Assembly: GCA_020650975.1 (NCBI GenBank)
Contig: JAIPMN010042072.1
Span: 2,604 to 66,603 of the forward strand
Reading direction: 5' to 3'
DNA from: Apostichopus californicus
Taxonomy: Eukaryota; Echinodermata; Holothuroidea; Aspidochirotida; Stichopodidae
Length of the DNA stretch: 64,000 bases
How positions within the stretch are numbered: the stretch's first letter is position 1; each line of letters opens with the position of its first letter. The translations under genes and the position numbers were made by a program. The notes under the pieces are model-generated. The model ran no database searches. It saw only the letters and a list, made by a program, of their open reading frames with translations, and was not told where the DNA came from. Positions 29,442 to 41,415 of the stretch are shown here, piece after piece.

Positions 29442-31474
29442 GGGTATCCCGCAGATGTATCCTTGAATCCATGACCTTACGTTTGACAGCTAAAACTTAT
29501 GAAGACATAACCTAACAGACTACGCCTTATGCTACATAAAAACGAATCGCCATTTCCTTGGCTTAAATAGCGGTTGGCCTATAGAACAATTTATGTGATT
29601 TACTCACGTACTTAGACCTTGCCTATGCTTCTCCATCCTCCTAAATTATATTAATAAGCCTAATCACTTCGGTAGGCAACTCTATTCCTTCCACAATAAA
29701 AACAGTGTTTCCGCTTACAAATTTGGTGTGCGGAAAGCAACATTAGCGTTCTCACAATTTGAAAACATGTTTGGAAATGTATTTTTCGCTTTTTCAGGTA
29801 ACTTCTACGGGCTACCACACAATTTTTTTTAAATCTGTTGTTTGATACGCTTAACGAATCAACGTACGACTGCACAGTGAGTCACATGTTGGAATGATCC
29901 CTGTAGGTTGTATTTCAAAGTGTGACGTTGCATGTTTGTTAATATAAACAGATAATCAGCCTCGTTATGAGATAAAAAAAACTCATTTGAATGGGGTGTG
30001 TGTGGAGAAGATAATGGCAACTATTTTATAAAACAAGCCATATTGTGCAAGTAAGAATTTGTTTGTACTAAGATGTTAAACCGCCAAAAAAATATATTGT
30101 TTTCCTTTCTCTCTCTTCACTTTTTAATGAAGTTATACTACAACCTTACTAGAGATTGGTTAATTTACCTTACGGGTTCATATCTTGAATTTCTTTCTCC
30201 TAAGGGGTGTGTATTCCATAATCGCTCAATTTCGCAATCAAGATGACGAGATGTCATTCACTATTATCATCATAAACTGTAGTATCAACTGATTGTTTAC
30301 GCCATCATTCGACCATTTGATGTATGATGTAACTCTCTTAAGAATACTATCACCTGACAGACTGAATTTCGTTATGTCATTAGCACATACTAGTATGCAT
30401 AATAGACTATTTCTTTAATTATTCATTTTAATTAAAAATTAACATTAATAATCAGAGATCAGATTTGTGTTGCGAGAACTTGTAACTATGTTGTAGTGCG
30501 AGTACAATGACGGGCTCAAGACAAGTGCCGAGGAGTTATTAATCACATAGAGGAAACTTAAGGAAAACAAGACAATCGGAATAGCTAGTAAAACTAATGT
30601 TGTACTTGAATATTAAGAAAAAATGTCGAAAGAGTATTATTGGGAATAGTAAAATAACTAGATGTGTTGATCTTGTGTAATTGCATGCGTTCACAAGTTT
30701 TCGTCCGGCCTAATAAACAGTTTTTGTTTAGGAAAAACTTAGTAAAGCTAAAACTGAAATATCTAATATTATTTTTGGGAGATTATAAAATGCTATAAGA
30801 ACAATCGGTAGCGAGACTGTGCATGATGCTAGGCAACGATAAAACTGTTTAAATAAATCATTACAAGGCAGCGGGATTTTTTAAGATGCTACATAAACAA
30901 ATAATGTTCACAATAATGGTAATTTAAATATTTGCAAGAGATAGTACTAAACAACTAACTCAATAGTGTTCTATCGTGTACTAATTTTTTTGTTGAAAAT
31001 AATAGACATTTATTTGCTGCACTTTGCCGACACCAATGTCTTCAACTTCAACTTCAACATCGAAGAATCTAAAATATATCTAGTTGAAGTATTTATGTTT
31101 CGTTTCTTGGATCACCTGTTTTTGTTAACCATTAGTAAAAAAAGGGGGTAAATTAGAGGGAACGGTACACATTTCTTACTAGATCTCTGGCAACCCCCCT
31201 GAAAAATATCGTGTAAACAAGAGCGTTATAATTAGTTAGAAGGGCCTTCTCAATAGTAGGGTAATGTAGATGAAAGTTATATTTATGGAATGACACAGAA
31301 AGTAAGTTTTGGCGGTCTTATTTACGATAATTTCAACATCAAAATAGGAATTGAAAGCAAAGTCAGTATTTATAAGTATAGCAGAGTGTAACATTTAAAT
31401 GTTGTAAATAATAAGTGAAAGAAAGAAATTTACACCGGAGCAAATAGCAATATATGCCTGCTTACTATTTGAAT
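29442..31474. other. No gene seen; one dispersed repeat copy
   Basis: AT-rich noncoding DNA. At 29845-29920 a segment with AACGAATCAACGTACGACTG, then GATGATCCCT or AATGATCCCT, recurs at 31480-31545. Confidence 0.5.
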
Positions 31475-31545
31475 ATGCTTAACGAATCAACGTACGACTG
31501 CAGAGTGGGTAATATGTTGAGATGATCCCTCTCGTTTGTACCACA
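31475..31545 (+). repeat. Dispersed repeat family E, copy 2 (copy 1 at 29845-29920)
   Basis: GCTTAACGAATCAACGTACG in common, followed in both by CTGCA, AGTG-GT, ATGTTG and ATGATCCCT. Same orientation, about 1.6 kb apart. Confidence 0.6.
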
Positions 31546-31607
31546 GTCCATTAAACATACATACATGCGTGCGTTATCTGAGCAGGCGAGTGTTGTTCAA
31601 GAAAGGC

Positions 31608-31860
31608 GCGTAGCGAGGAATTTGCCAAGGAAGGGGCGAAGCCTTTAGGCAAACTATCTAAGCATAGAGGCATCATAAATTGGCGCGAAGCGTACAAGAA
31701 AATTTGCCTCCAAAATGCCTCCCAAATCTGTGGAAATTGCACTTCCCAGGCCTTGTAAGTTGCATCTAAGCATTTTATACTATAAAATTACTAGCGATAT
31801 CCTAAAAAAATTTTTTTAAATATGCCCAAGGGAGGGGGGAGCGGTCACCCCCTCCTCTGG
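31608..31860 (+). repeat. Dispersed repeat family A, copy 2
   Basis: Matches 537-785 over its whole length in the same orientation and likewise ends in a GAGCGGTCACCCCCTCC phrase. It directly precedes a LINE 3' end at 31867, which could be coincidence or could mean that the family is part of a composite retroelement. Confidence 0.7.
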
Positions 31861-31866
31861 GTCAAC

Positions 31867-32045
31867 AACATTTCACATGAGATTCGAAATTCTTCAAATG
31901 TTGATTGCCTTAAATCACGTTTAAAAACTTATTTGTTTACGTGTCTTTAGTTAATTTGGCCGTTGTATTGTGTTCTTGTAAAGCACTTTGAACTTTTTTT
32001 TCTTTTTGAGGGGAGAGGGGAGCGCTATATAAATATATTCAATGT
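31867..32045 (+). mobile_element. 3' end of a CR1/L2-type LINE
   Basis: Reads NNISHEIRNSSNVDCLKSRL then KTYLFTCL and a stop at about 31950, the usual LP..IR..S....FKS.LKTYLF end of CR1/L2/jockey-type ORF2. It is followed by a 3'UTR with AAAGCACTTTGAAC and AGCGCTATATAAATATATTC, typical of these elements. Strongly 5'-truncated. Confidence 0.75.
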
Positions 32046-33179
32046 ATGTATGTTTGCAACAAACTTACCGATCTGAGTTTTTCCGACAGAAAATCTTGCG
32101 ATGAACTGCGATTTTCGTTGCGATTTATAGCACCAGTTAGGAAAATTTCTTCTATATTGTAAATGTACCAGTAAATTGCACAAGCGAATTGTCCCAACTG
32201 ACTGTACATATCTTGGTGGACGGTATATGTTATATGGGGTTCGCAGTGCTGTCGCAACAAGCATAAGTGTATTGATGCGTGTCCCAATATGTTAGCAACG
32301 ATCAAATATATCTTATAAAAACTTTGGGTTTCAGCCAATCACAGGCATTTCCTGGATATACGACGAGTCTGCACCCACCCATATGTAACCTTATGTCGAC
32401 CCCGGTTTCAGTGGTGTACAGGTTATAAAGTTAGTATTAGCCAAGACAATACATGTATTCCCCCATGACTGTGCTGAGGAATACTAAGTAAACTATGTGG
32501 GCGGATTTGCAAAGTATAATGTAGGCCTAAGTTAGTGCGTTAATTTACTTGTTTTGTACTAGTTTTCGTCGGGGTCTATGTGGTTAAATGGGATTCTTCC
32601 TTGAGTCTGTCACGGTTGTTCCCGTTATATTTGTATATTCCTATGAATAAACGAATGTTATCCAACTTCGTCCTCACACGAGTATTCGTAACTAACAGAA
32701 AACAGGTCAAAACGCGACAACGAAAGAGAGTTCCAGCAAGAAGATACTCCCATTTATGGATATTTAACTCTCCTACATGATGTTGTAAAGTTTAAGTGAA
32801 ATGGTTTTCTAAGACAACCAGTCACAAAACGATTACCTCGACTCGAACGACTTTGTTGCTGCCGCCGCCATTTTGAAATGAGGTAGACTTTCGCCAAGCC
32901 GTTTGCGTGCTATGGTAGCATACGCCCATTAAAAGCCCCATTGACTTACACACTAAATCACAAAAGTAATGTGGTCTCTAAGTCTAGATAGAAGTTTTCA
33001 CTAGCTAAACGCTACCCATCACCGGATAGCTGACAAATTGGCCTTTCATGGCACCATCAATTTTTTGTATCATGACCGTGTAGATTTTTTGAGCCGGAAG
33101 TTTTCGTCACTTGTAAACAAACCTCTTCACTCAGTGGTAAACAAATTTCCTACGCTGCTCCTGGGAGGCCTAAAGGGGT
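32046..33179. other. No gene seen
   Basis: Short open frames only (for example minus 32039-32338, plus 32580-32780, plus 33038-33262), with no domains or convincing exon borders. Confidence 0.45.
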
Positions 33180-33375
33180 CTAAAATTGCCTCAATTGACC
33201 CAATTTTCTCACCACATGTACTTCCATTCCTGCTCTTTAACATGCAAGCCACAAAAAACTAGATTATGATTGATAACAGGTCACAAAAGATGTTCTCCTG
33301 CTGCTTTTTGGCACTTTTCCTGAAGGAGAACAGTCGAGCGGATTGATATAGACTCTAATAGGAGTATGCCACCCT
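33180..33375 (+). repeat. Dispersed repeat family B, copy 1
   Basis: Aligns to 36462-36655, same orientation: CACATGTACTTCCATTC, TGCTCTTTAACA, AAGCCACA, TATGATTGATAACAGGTCA, CTGCTGCTTTTTGGCACTTT and TAGACTCTAATA-GAGTATG. Confidence 0.75.
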
Positions 33376-36300
33376 ATGGGCTACTACCGATAGGCTTCAC
33401 TCAAATCGTTTTCAATGTAGTGGAAAATATTCCTACAGTGTCCGGTCTATTAAGAATGGTAGGTTTTGTAGCGTGGAAATAAATTATATTGTGCCAAGGT
33501 TTTTTTGGAAGAAATGTTGTCCCTAATGATAATGTATGGGTAGGTAAAATGTGGACTTACTGAGAGGTGCATATGGGAGGGTTAAGAGTGGCAAGAGTAG
33601 GGCTGTTTTCTTTTTCTTTTTAACATGCAGAGAGACAATTATTAGTCATCAGTGGAAATAGAGTTGCCTGGTCTTTTATTAATCTTGTAACTGTAATAAT
33701 AACAGAAGTGACAGAAAAAATGAAAGAAAAAACAAACTTTTGGTGTGACACCCTCCATGTACAAACATGTTTTAATGTTCTGTGAAAATATGGACATGAA
33801 ATTTAAATTACATCGATCACTTCAAAGTGAATAATTCTTGAAATGAAACAAACACTTCGCACTTCATACAATAATATTTCCTGAAACAAATGCACACAAT
33901 GTCAAGTGCATTATGACTGGAGAGGGTATTACAAGGTGGCATAGTGAAAGGCTTGGGCATAGCAAAACCAGTTCAGATGGCAGGATGGATAGTTTTGTAA
34001 CTTTGAAATGATGAGATACAACTGTGACATAAAGGATAAGATTTAAATTAAAGACAAATATAGAAAGGTAAATGGTAAGAGTAGAAAGTAATAAATGGGT
34101 CCAAACTTGACATATAACTTAAACAACCTGGTCTTCTACAGAAATAAGTGCAATAGCAGCCAAACATTCCTTAATTCTTGTCATATTCTTCAAATGATTT
34201 GCAATTGGCTCTGCCATATCAGTTCTGAAGTCCTTTTTCTTGAGCAGAATTTTGTTGGCTGGAGAATCCCTTTCAAACTCAGTACGCAAGACATCTTATA
34301 AGCATCATTGGATTTGTCACTTTTGTAATTACTGTAAATACAGATGACTACATGCATTTGCAATCACAATGGTGGAAAATGCCAGTTGTGTCTTTTTCAA
34401 GTACTCACTCTTCTGCTTCTCACATACAATAACCCCCAACTTTCTGAGCCATCCACATAGCGTCACAGGCCTTTTGCAAGCAACAAATGTCTCATCTGAA
34501 ATTTCCATGTCAACTAGTTCGAGCCATCAATTTTGTCAATTTTCCACGTCATATCTTCTATTGTTCCATATTGGTCACGACTATTAACCAATTTAAGTAC
34601 CAACAGTTCCCAAGAAATTATACCAAAAATCAACACCAAAATTCCAACAACAAACTATTCTACACAGTTAACTTCCAGTGTAAATTGTCTGAGCCCGTAA
34701 CTCACGTTAGAGTTAGCTAGAGAATACGCATGAGACAGCTGAGTATATTACAGCCTGTTGCTGCACACAACTTGTTATTTCTATAAGTAGATATTTCTAT
34801 AAGAGTATAACAGAGACTGAAAGATATATATATATAGTATTAAATAGAATGTGAGAATACACTTATCAAAATATTTCTATAAATATACTCTTATATGAAG
34901 ACTTTAGATATGAGGATAATATACATGAGGATGTAAACTCTGGAAAGCTCTCTGTTCACCTTAAGAATGAGGTACGTCAAGTTGATGAATACTTTTTTGG
35001 TGGGGGGGGGGGGGTGAGCTAATACTTAATATCAGTGGAACTGCTTTTTGCAACAGTCTTTATACAACATAACAAACCTTAAAGACTTCAATATTGAATG
35101 CAACTTTCCTTCTTTTGGGAATAACCTTTTTATTGTCATATACATGGGAAAGCACCTTAGATAAATATGCGTGTAACACACACACACAGGAAAGACTGTT
35201 AGTGAATGGCAATAACTTGTATGTGGCATACATACATCGAAGGCTTTGAGAGTAAATGGAAACGTAAATTTCAAAGTGAATAAAAGCTTCCTTATTTTTT
35301 AGCAAGAAAAGATTTTCTTGTTCCAGTAGTATTATTACTAGGCCATGACCTTGAATTATACAAAGTACAAAGGCGGTCTACTACTTTTGTATCTTATGCA
35401 GTCCAAATCTTCTCAACCCCAGGCCCCTAAAAAATATTTCCCAAAGACAAGAAGGCGTAGGCTAAGAACTAAAGGCTATAAGCCTAAGGCCATCATTAAT
35501 ATTGGAGGCTAAGCCTACTCTAGTATAGTAAAGGCTTCACAATTGAAATACCTTCGTAATTGACGCACCTTCAAATATTACTAGCAACGATACAGCAGGC
35601 AAAGTTCATTTGTTGCAGTCAAGCAGAACTACATATTTCATGAGCTTGAATCCATTTCAGCTATTTGCTGACCAAATTTTGTTTGTTTCTAAGCTTTAAA
35701 AACCCTGCCCCCCCCCTCCTAAAAATAACCAATATTACCTAAATATGATACCACTACTCTCTGGGACGTGACCTGTCTGAGCTTAGAGGCTCAGAGCATA
35801 GCAAACAGCATCCAAAGTCAATGGATGTATACTAATGCTTACACTACAGTTAATTCATCGACGAATGTGTCAATTTTGGGGTATGAAAGAATTTGACACG
35901 GCAGACATTTTGTGGTAAAATTCTGCTCAATTGTACGATGCATAAGCGCAGAACCTTAAAAATGTTGAGATCATTACATTTCTGAAGAACTACACTTATG
36001 AAAACACATACAGTTGAGTGAATTGGATTTTTCCTTTGTTTAACTATTAAGTAGCCCTAAGTAGTACCGTGACATGTCAACTCCCTAATTTTTCCATATT
36101 AACGCAAAAAATAAAGGGAATCTATGCCGAATAGTAAGTTCACGAAAAATGTAATCTAATGTATCCTCTATCGATCTCGTAAGCCCGAATTACAATGCGA
36201 TGTCTGCGAATTTTGCCGATTAGATCCATACATGGAAGTAGTAAACCGAAGTCCGTAGAACCGGGTTTGCGCGTAACTTGTACTTCCGGGTCAAGTAGCT

Positions 36301-36407
36301 GTGCTCGAAAATTTGCTAATAACGGTCGAATATTGAGGTCGGACTTCCAACTGGTAATGGGTTTTTTGTTTTTTGTTCATGTTTCCATTAGTAAGAAAGT
36401 TAACGCT
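33376..36407. other. No gene seen
   Basis: AT-rich with a 13-G run at 35002-35014 and a C-run near 35709. The plus frames at 34095-34720 and the minus frames at 35032-35305 carry no recognisable domains. Confidence 0.45.
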
Positions 36408-36718
36408 CATGGTAGGCAAGTACTTACAGTATGTGGTAAAGGGGCACATCGTGCGACCTGTAACTCTCAATGGACCCAAGTTTTTCATCACATGTACTTC
36501 CATTCATGCTCTTTAACACGTAAGCCACACAAATCTAGAATATGATTGATAACAGGTCAAAAAATAAGTTCTTCTGCTGCTTTTTGGCACTTTTCCTAAG
36601 CTAGGAGAACAATTGGGCGGGTGGATATATAGACTCTAATATGAGTATGTCACCTTCATGGTAGGCGTGTACTTACATTATGTGGTAAAGGGGCTCATCG
36701 TGCGACCTGTTACTCTCA
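36408..36718 (+). repeat. Dispersed repeat family B, copy 2, within a 249-bp direct repeat
   Basis: The block from CATGGTAGGC (36408) through GTACTTACAGTATGTGGTAA, GGGGCACATCGTGCGACCTG, TAACTCTCA recurs starting at 36657, a 249-bp offset. Between the two copies lies the family B body shared with 33180-33375. Confidence 0.7.
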
Positions 36719-36754
36719 TAACAAAAGTTCTATTCAACATTTGGAGTCTATTCA

Positions 36755-36985
36755 ATCACGGATTCTGTATGACGCCAGAACCTGCGTCATCAGTTTATTC
36801 TTCTACTCAACAAATGCGACACCTCTATTCATTACAATGGACAAAGAGAACGCTCCTCTGGAACTACCGCATATCACCTTTTTGAATAGAACTGCTGAAC
36901 GTGGTAAGCTCTTTTTAAGCTTTTTGTTGAAAATAACTATGACTTTTTGTTCTTTCTAGTTTACCTCTTTGTATACACGTACACG
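36755..36985 (+). repeat. Paired repeat C, copy 1, with exon-like MDKENAPLE frame
   Basis: Aligns to 44668-44995, same orientation. Shared: TGTATGACGCCAGAACCTGC, GTCATCAGTTTATTCTT, then ATGGACAAAGAGAACGCTCC, TCTGGAA, and a GTG-GTAAGC donor-like end. The frame 36837-36903 begins MDKENAPLELPHITF and stops being open-ended at the donor. It looks like a duplicated first coding exon of an unknown gene or element, but no downstream exon could be attached. Confidence 0.5.
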
Positions 36986-37629
36986 CTATGCTTTTGGAGT
37001 TGAGAATAGCTCCAAGTTTAAATAATGCAGTTCGAAAACGGCAAAATTTGCCCTCTACATTTTGGCAACTCTGGGAGTATAGCATACTATATATCTCAGG
37101 AAATTGTCTATGCTATGGTACGTACAGCTAGGTGGATGGGGATAATATCCAGCATGGGGATAATATTTTTATCTCTAGAATCTATAATTATTTTGTTACT
37201 ATCGTGCTCCAAATGCCATGTATGCTAACTTGGGCGCTTTAACATTAACATACCTATATACATGTTTCATTATTTTTTTTCTAGAAGAGATATATTAATA
37301 CCCTGTTTGTACTAAAAATGTTCAGGAGGGTATTTGCCTTTAATATTTGTAAATGAAAAATCCTCAAAACTTAGGATTTAAAAAAAAAACTTGTTGACTG
37401 TTGTGCTGTTCTATATTAGTATTTGAGCCTGGGTATTGTAGTTCAAAGTCATTCAAATCAACATTGTGCATATTTCAATGTCATATAAACAAATAGTATT
37501 TGCAATGTAGTGTCTGCTTCTGCTGTGATTCACTTTTAAAATTAAAAGACATCTAATACTATAAAATGAATGTTTACCAGTACATTCTTGTACATACATA
37601 GAAACATACACACATACATGCATGTACAA
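36986..37629. other. No gene seen; dispersed repeat D copy 2 at 37294-37385
   Basis: Noncoding. The piece 37294-37385 aligns to 13281-13370. Confidence 0.5.
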
Positions 37630-37905
37630 AGGAGTGTTAGCTCAGTGGTTAATTCCGGTGTAGCAGTACAAACCCTCGCAAATATCCAATATTCAGTCAA
37701 TACTGTCCTAGTCCCACTAGGACAATTTATACTGGATTTACCAGTACACTTGGTATCCCCGGACCAATAGTATGAGGCCAAATGGTACAGACTGTCTCCC
37801 GGACAGTATATGCTATGGTTAAACGAAGGGGGGGGGACATTATTTGACGGTCATATATTTCGTTGTATATTCTGTCCCCCTTAACACAATGTCCGCCGTA
37901 GCAGG
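37627..37905 (+). repeat. tRNA-like box A followed by GGACA/TGTCC-rich segment
   Basis: GTTAGCTCAGTGGTTAATTC is close to a tRNA box A. Downstream lie CTGTCTCCCGGACAG, a G-run with GGACATTATTTGACGG, and TTCTGTCCCCC then AATGTCCGCC, reminiscent of the GGACA-rich foldback at 43856. No box B was found, so this is a possible SINE or foldback relative and not a tRNA gene. Confidence 0.4.
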
Positions 37906-39039
37906 AATGTTAGAGTAGCAAAAATTTAATTAGTAATGGACTCTGGCAGTATCCGTATTATTAGCAAATTGTCACGTTTCGGCTTCCGTATATTTAGCAG
38001 TAAGTCGATCGATCGTGCCGTGCGACAACTAAAAATGGGAAAGCTAGCAGAAAACGTGAGACAAATTGCTGATATTCTAAGAGATAAGAGCTATCTGAGT
38101 GGTTCTAAAAGAACAAACAGAGAAGGATCTTACGGAGACAAAGTCAGTCTTTCAGACTGGCTGAAAATGGAAAGTTTTGCTATCTAGGGCTTCTCAACTC
38201 GCCCAAATCGAGGCAGCTCATACTGGCTAGTGGCATCAAAGGTAATGTCTGTAACTTACAGTATAGGATACACACTATGCCTTTTGTTGTTAAATGGCGA
38301 ACGGCCATTCCACAGTTAAAATATAACCAGGCCTCTAGGCCTGATTGGTGCACAAATCATGATATTCTTTTACCACGTTTGGTTAGTTGTAAAAACTCAT
38401 TAGCAAAAGTCAAGCAATTGCTTATGCAACATTATAATCAGTTGTATGCTTGAGCAAAGTTTTTAGTGCATGAACAGAGTTATTAGGGCCTAGTTCTTTT
38501 CGTTTTGTTTACCCAATTTTCATTACACATTTTGTGGAAAATATTATAAATTTCCACCTTTTATCGCTCTGCATATCATAGAAGTTAACAAGCATAACCA
38601 AATCATATCAATAAAGCTTATAGAGAAAGTCTGGTATATATGCATGGGACACTATAAAATGCAATTAATGGACTATAGCATATAGCCTAGCCTACTTCTA
38701 GAGGAAAGTGGCACTAATACTGTACGTAACAAATTAACGTTTATTAATTTTGTTGGTAAGATATTGAAGGCCTGATAGTACTTTTTAGGTGTGCCGTATT
38801 CTCTACATGCCAACCTTCACTGCAGAAGAAAACTTCATAAATATCTAGACCCCAATAGTGGCCATGCAATATGTAACAATAATGGGAATATTCTATTTCA
38901 AACACTGATATAGAGTTGTAATTCAATTTTAGTGGCACTTCAGCTAGAACTACCAATTCTGCAACCCACATATTTGTGGGGGGGGGGGTTTAGGGGGAGT
39001 GGGGGGGGGGCAAAAAAACATGATATCTCCTTGATCATG
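37906..39039. other. No confident gene
   Basis: A plus frame at 37936-38187 encodes 83 residues, charged and helix-like, starting MDSGSIRIISK. No homologue recognised and no clear exon borders. It lies upstream of the integrase fossil on the same strand, but a link is not shown. G-runs at about 38979 and 39002. Confidence 0.35.
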
Positions 39040-41415
39040 AATTTCTTATCTCTTTGAAGGTGCTCATCTTGGCATACATAAACCAGACAACAAATTATGT
39101 CTATTTTCTATTGGAAAACTCAACGTTGATGTAGCAAGGTATGTTCAACAGGATGTCAAAGCGTCATTGTCCTGTAGACCTACGAACAAGTCTCCATAGC
39201 ATTCCTGTAACTGGATTATGTAAACAGGTAAATTCTCAAGCTGTTCTATTGTACAGGTTGCCCGCAGTATGCAGTGAAGGTTTAGTTTAGTTAATGTCAC
39301 TCTTTCTGGACCAATTAAACATTTACAAATTTAAAGGTAGCCCTAAATTTTGGCCACTTTAATTGCTAGAAGTTTTCAAAAAGTACTTTCCTGGGGGGTA
39401 ATAACCCTTTAAATTGTGCTCAGACATTCTAAATGATGACACGAGATGATTGAATGTCCCAGTGAGGTAAATTTCCTCCAGGGTAGTAATAAACATACTT
39501 AAAGAAGTTTGACCATAGTGAAAATCTGGCATATTTTGGGCCAATACAGCATACCTTTAAGCCACACTTTGGCATAACTGCAGAGTAACCATCAATAAAG
39601 GCAGATAATTGTAACTTGCAAAAAGTGGACGTATCAATTTTCTGGTTTCGTGGTTTAAGCGATTGTAAATATATGGTACAGTATGGTGTAAATAACATTT
39701 TCATGTTTGCAAGGTAAAAATAATTGGCTTAAATCCACCAACACCCCTGTTTCGATCAGATATCCCACTATTTTTTTTCTAGATCTGTGTACAGAATGAA
39801 GCAATGGAATAGAACAACAGTCAAGGCAAAGCCTGCAACTTGTAACTGTTTTAAAATTAGAACCTAAATGTTGTCTTCTTTCTTAACAGGTTGGTGTTGA
39901 TCTTATTGGTCCTCTGCCAGTGACAGCTGCCAAGCGACTGTACATAATAACACTGTGTGACTTCTAGTCAAAGTGGCCTGAGACTAAGGCAGTGCCTGGC
40001 AAGACTGCAGCATCATCTTCTAATTTCATTACTGATGTGATGATTAGGTAAACATGTCTAAAACATTGAATAATTTTCTGTAGAATGAATGGCATCATAT
40101 ATGTTATTTGTACCATGCAAATAACTGATAGTGCATGGCAGAATGGTCAACACTGGTGTGTTTGAGTATAACTATTTCCACATAGGTATACAGCATACAT
40201 AAAGGTTATGAAGGTAGGTGAGAACCGAAAAAGTGTACTGTTAATTTTTGCAGTTGTAGTCACCATTAACAAGTTTATATGTAAGTAGTTTCTGTTCCTA
40301 TATTTACTTGCAAAGATTCCACCTCTGGTTCTTAAGTGGCATATTGCCAGACAATTGTCTTCATTTGGTCTACATCCTCAAAAGAGATTTTGCCTGGACA
40401 TGTTTTACTGCAGCAGACACAGTTTATTTGTTCAAACAAAGGATGAGTAAATAATTAAGACCACATTCCACAGCTAGACATCACCTATTGTGGGTTGTTT
40501 TCCAAAAGAGTGTTGGACAGTTTGATATTGTAACCACAGGGAACTTTTCTGTTTAGAAAGTGTGAACTTATTACTTCTTGGCTGTTTTGACAGGAACTTC
40601 GACAAGATATAGAGAGATAATGTATCAACTGAGTTTTGCTACCATTTCTCTGTTAGGTCCCTTGTGGAAAATTGCTAATGTGTTTGTGTGTGTACTGGTG
40701 GGGGATATTTTCATGAAACCTGGGGGAGGGACCCCTTTTCTTTGGCAAAATAAGGCAATTTTTAGGCCTCTTGATGCAAAATGATGTGTAATAGTACATT
40801 TTACTATAATAATGGTTAGCTAGCATTATTTGTTTTTGCATTTGGCATTTGGGTCATTCAGAGGGTGTTTTGAACCCCCATGGATCCTGATTCAGGACAA
40901 TTAATATTTGATTGGCATTAAACAGTCAGACCATGCACATACATCAATTGAGCACCAAAATGCATCAAACTTCTGTTGTATCCTAGCTTACTCTAATTTG
41001 ATAAATGTCTGATATTTAATTGAATTAATATGTCACAAATGTTGTATTGGCTCATGTGTTTAAAACTTTTCAGGTTTGGTAGTGAACTGCATGATATAGC
41101 GCCAAATTATGACATTTAAAAACTTTGAGCAAGTAATCCCATAAACATGTAGGTGTCACAATAAAAGATCATTCAATGAACTCAATGCCTAAGCATAGTT
41201 CAGTTGCTAACAGTCTACAGTCTAACAGTCAACCCTCAACCAATATGGTGAATGTTAATTATCTTAATAGTGGAGCTTAAAAATAAACCTTTCAAGATGA
41301 TAATTTATTTCATACATGACTTACAGTGTGGCATTCACTACTCATGATATTGCTTTCAACTTTTATTTTTCACAGATTTGGTTGTACTGATATTTCATCT
41401 CTGACCACCAATGGA
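39040..41415 (+). mobile_element. Integrase fossil (zinc-binding and catalytic core pieces)
   Basis: Three separate plus-strand blocks resemble an LTR-type (rve) integrase: an H2C2-like N-terminal zinc-binding part at about 39055-39200, the start of the catalytic core at about 39890-40048 with the GVDLIGPLPV phrase, and a short further piece at about 41377-41411. Splice-like borders flank each block, as in integrase-derived host genes of the KRBA2/GIN1 kind. No reverse transcriptase, Gag or LTRs are visible. It is broken, with more than one break, and probably old. Whether it was an LTR element, a Ginger-type element or a retired host gene is open. Confidence 0.55.

Noticed and set aside
37627-37700. 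Possible tRNA gene (box A TTAGCTCAGTGG)
   Set aside because: No box B or cloverleaf downstream; kept only as a tRNA-like repeat fragment.
37936-38187. 83-residue charged frame upstream of the integrase fossil
   Set aside because: No homologue recognised and no exon borders; kept as a note in the region entry only.
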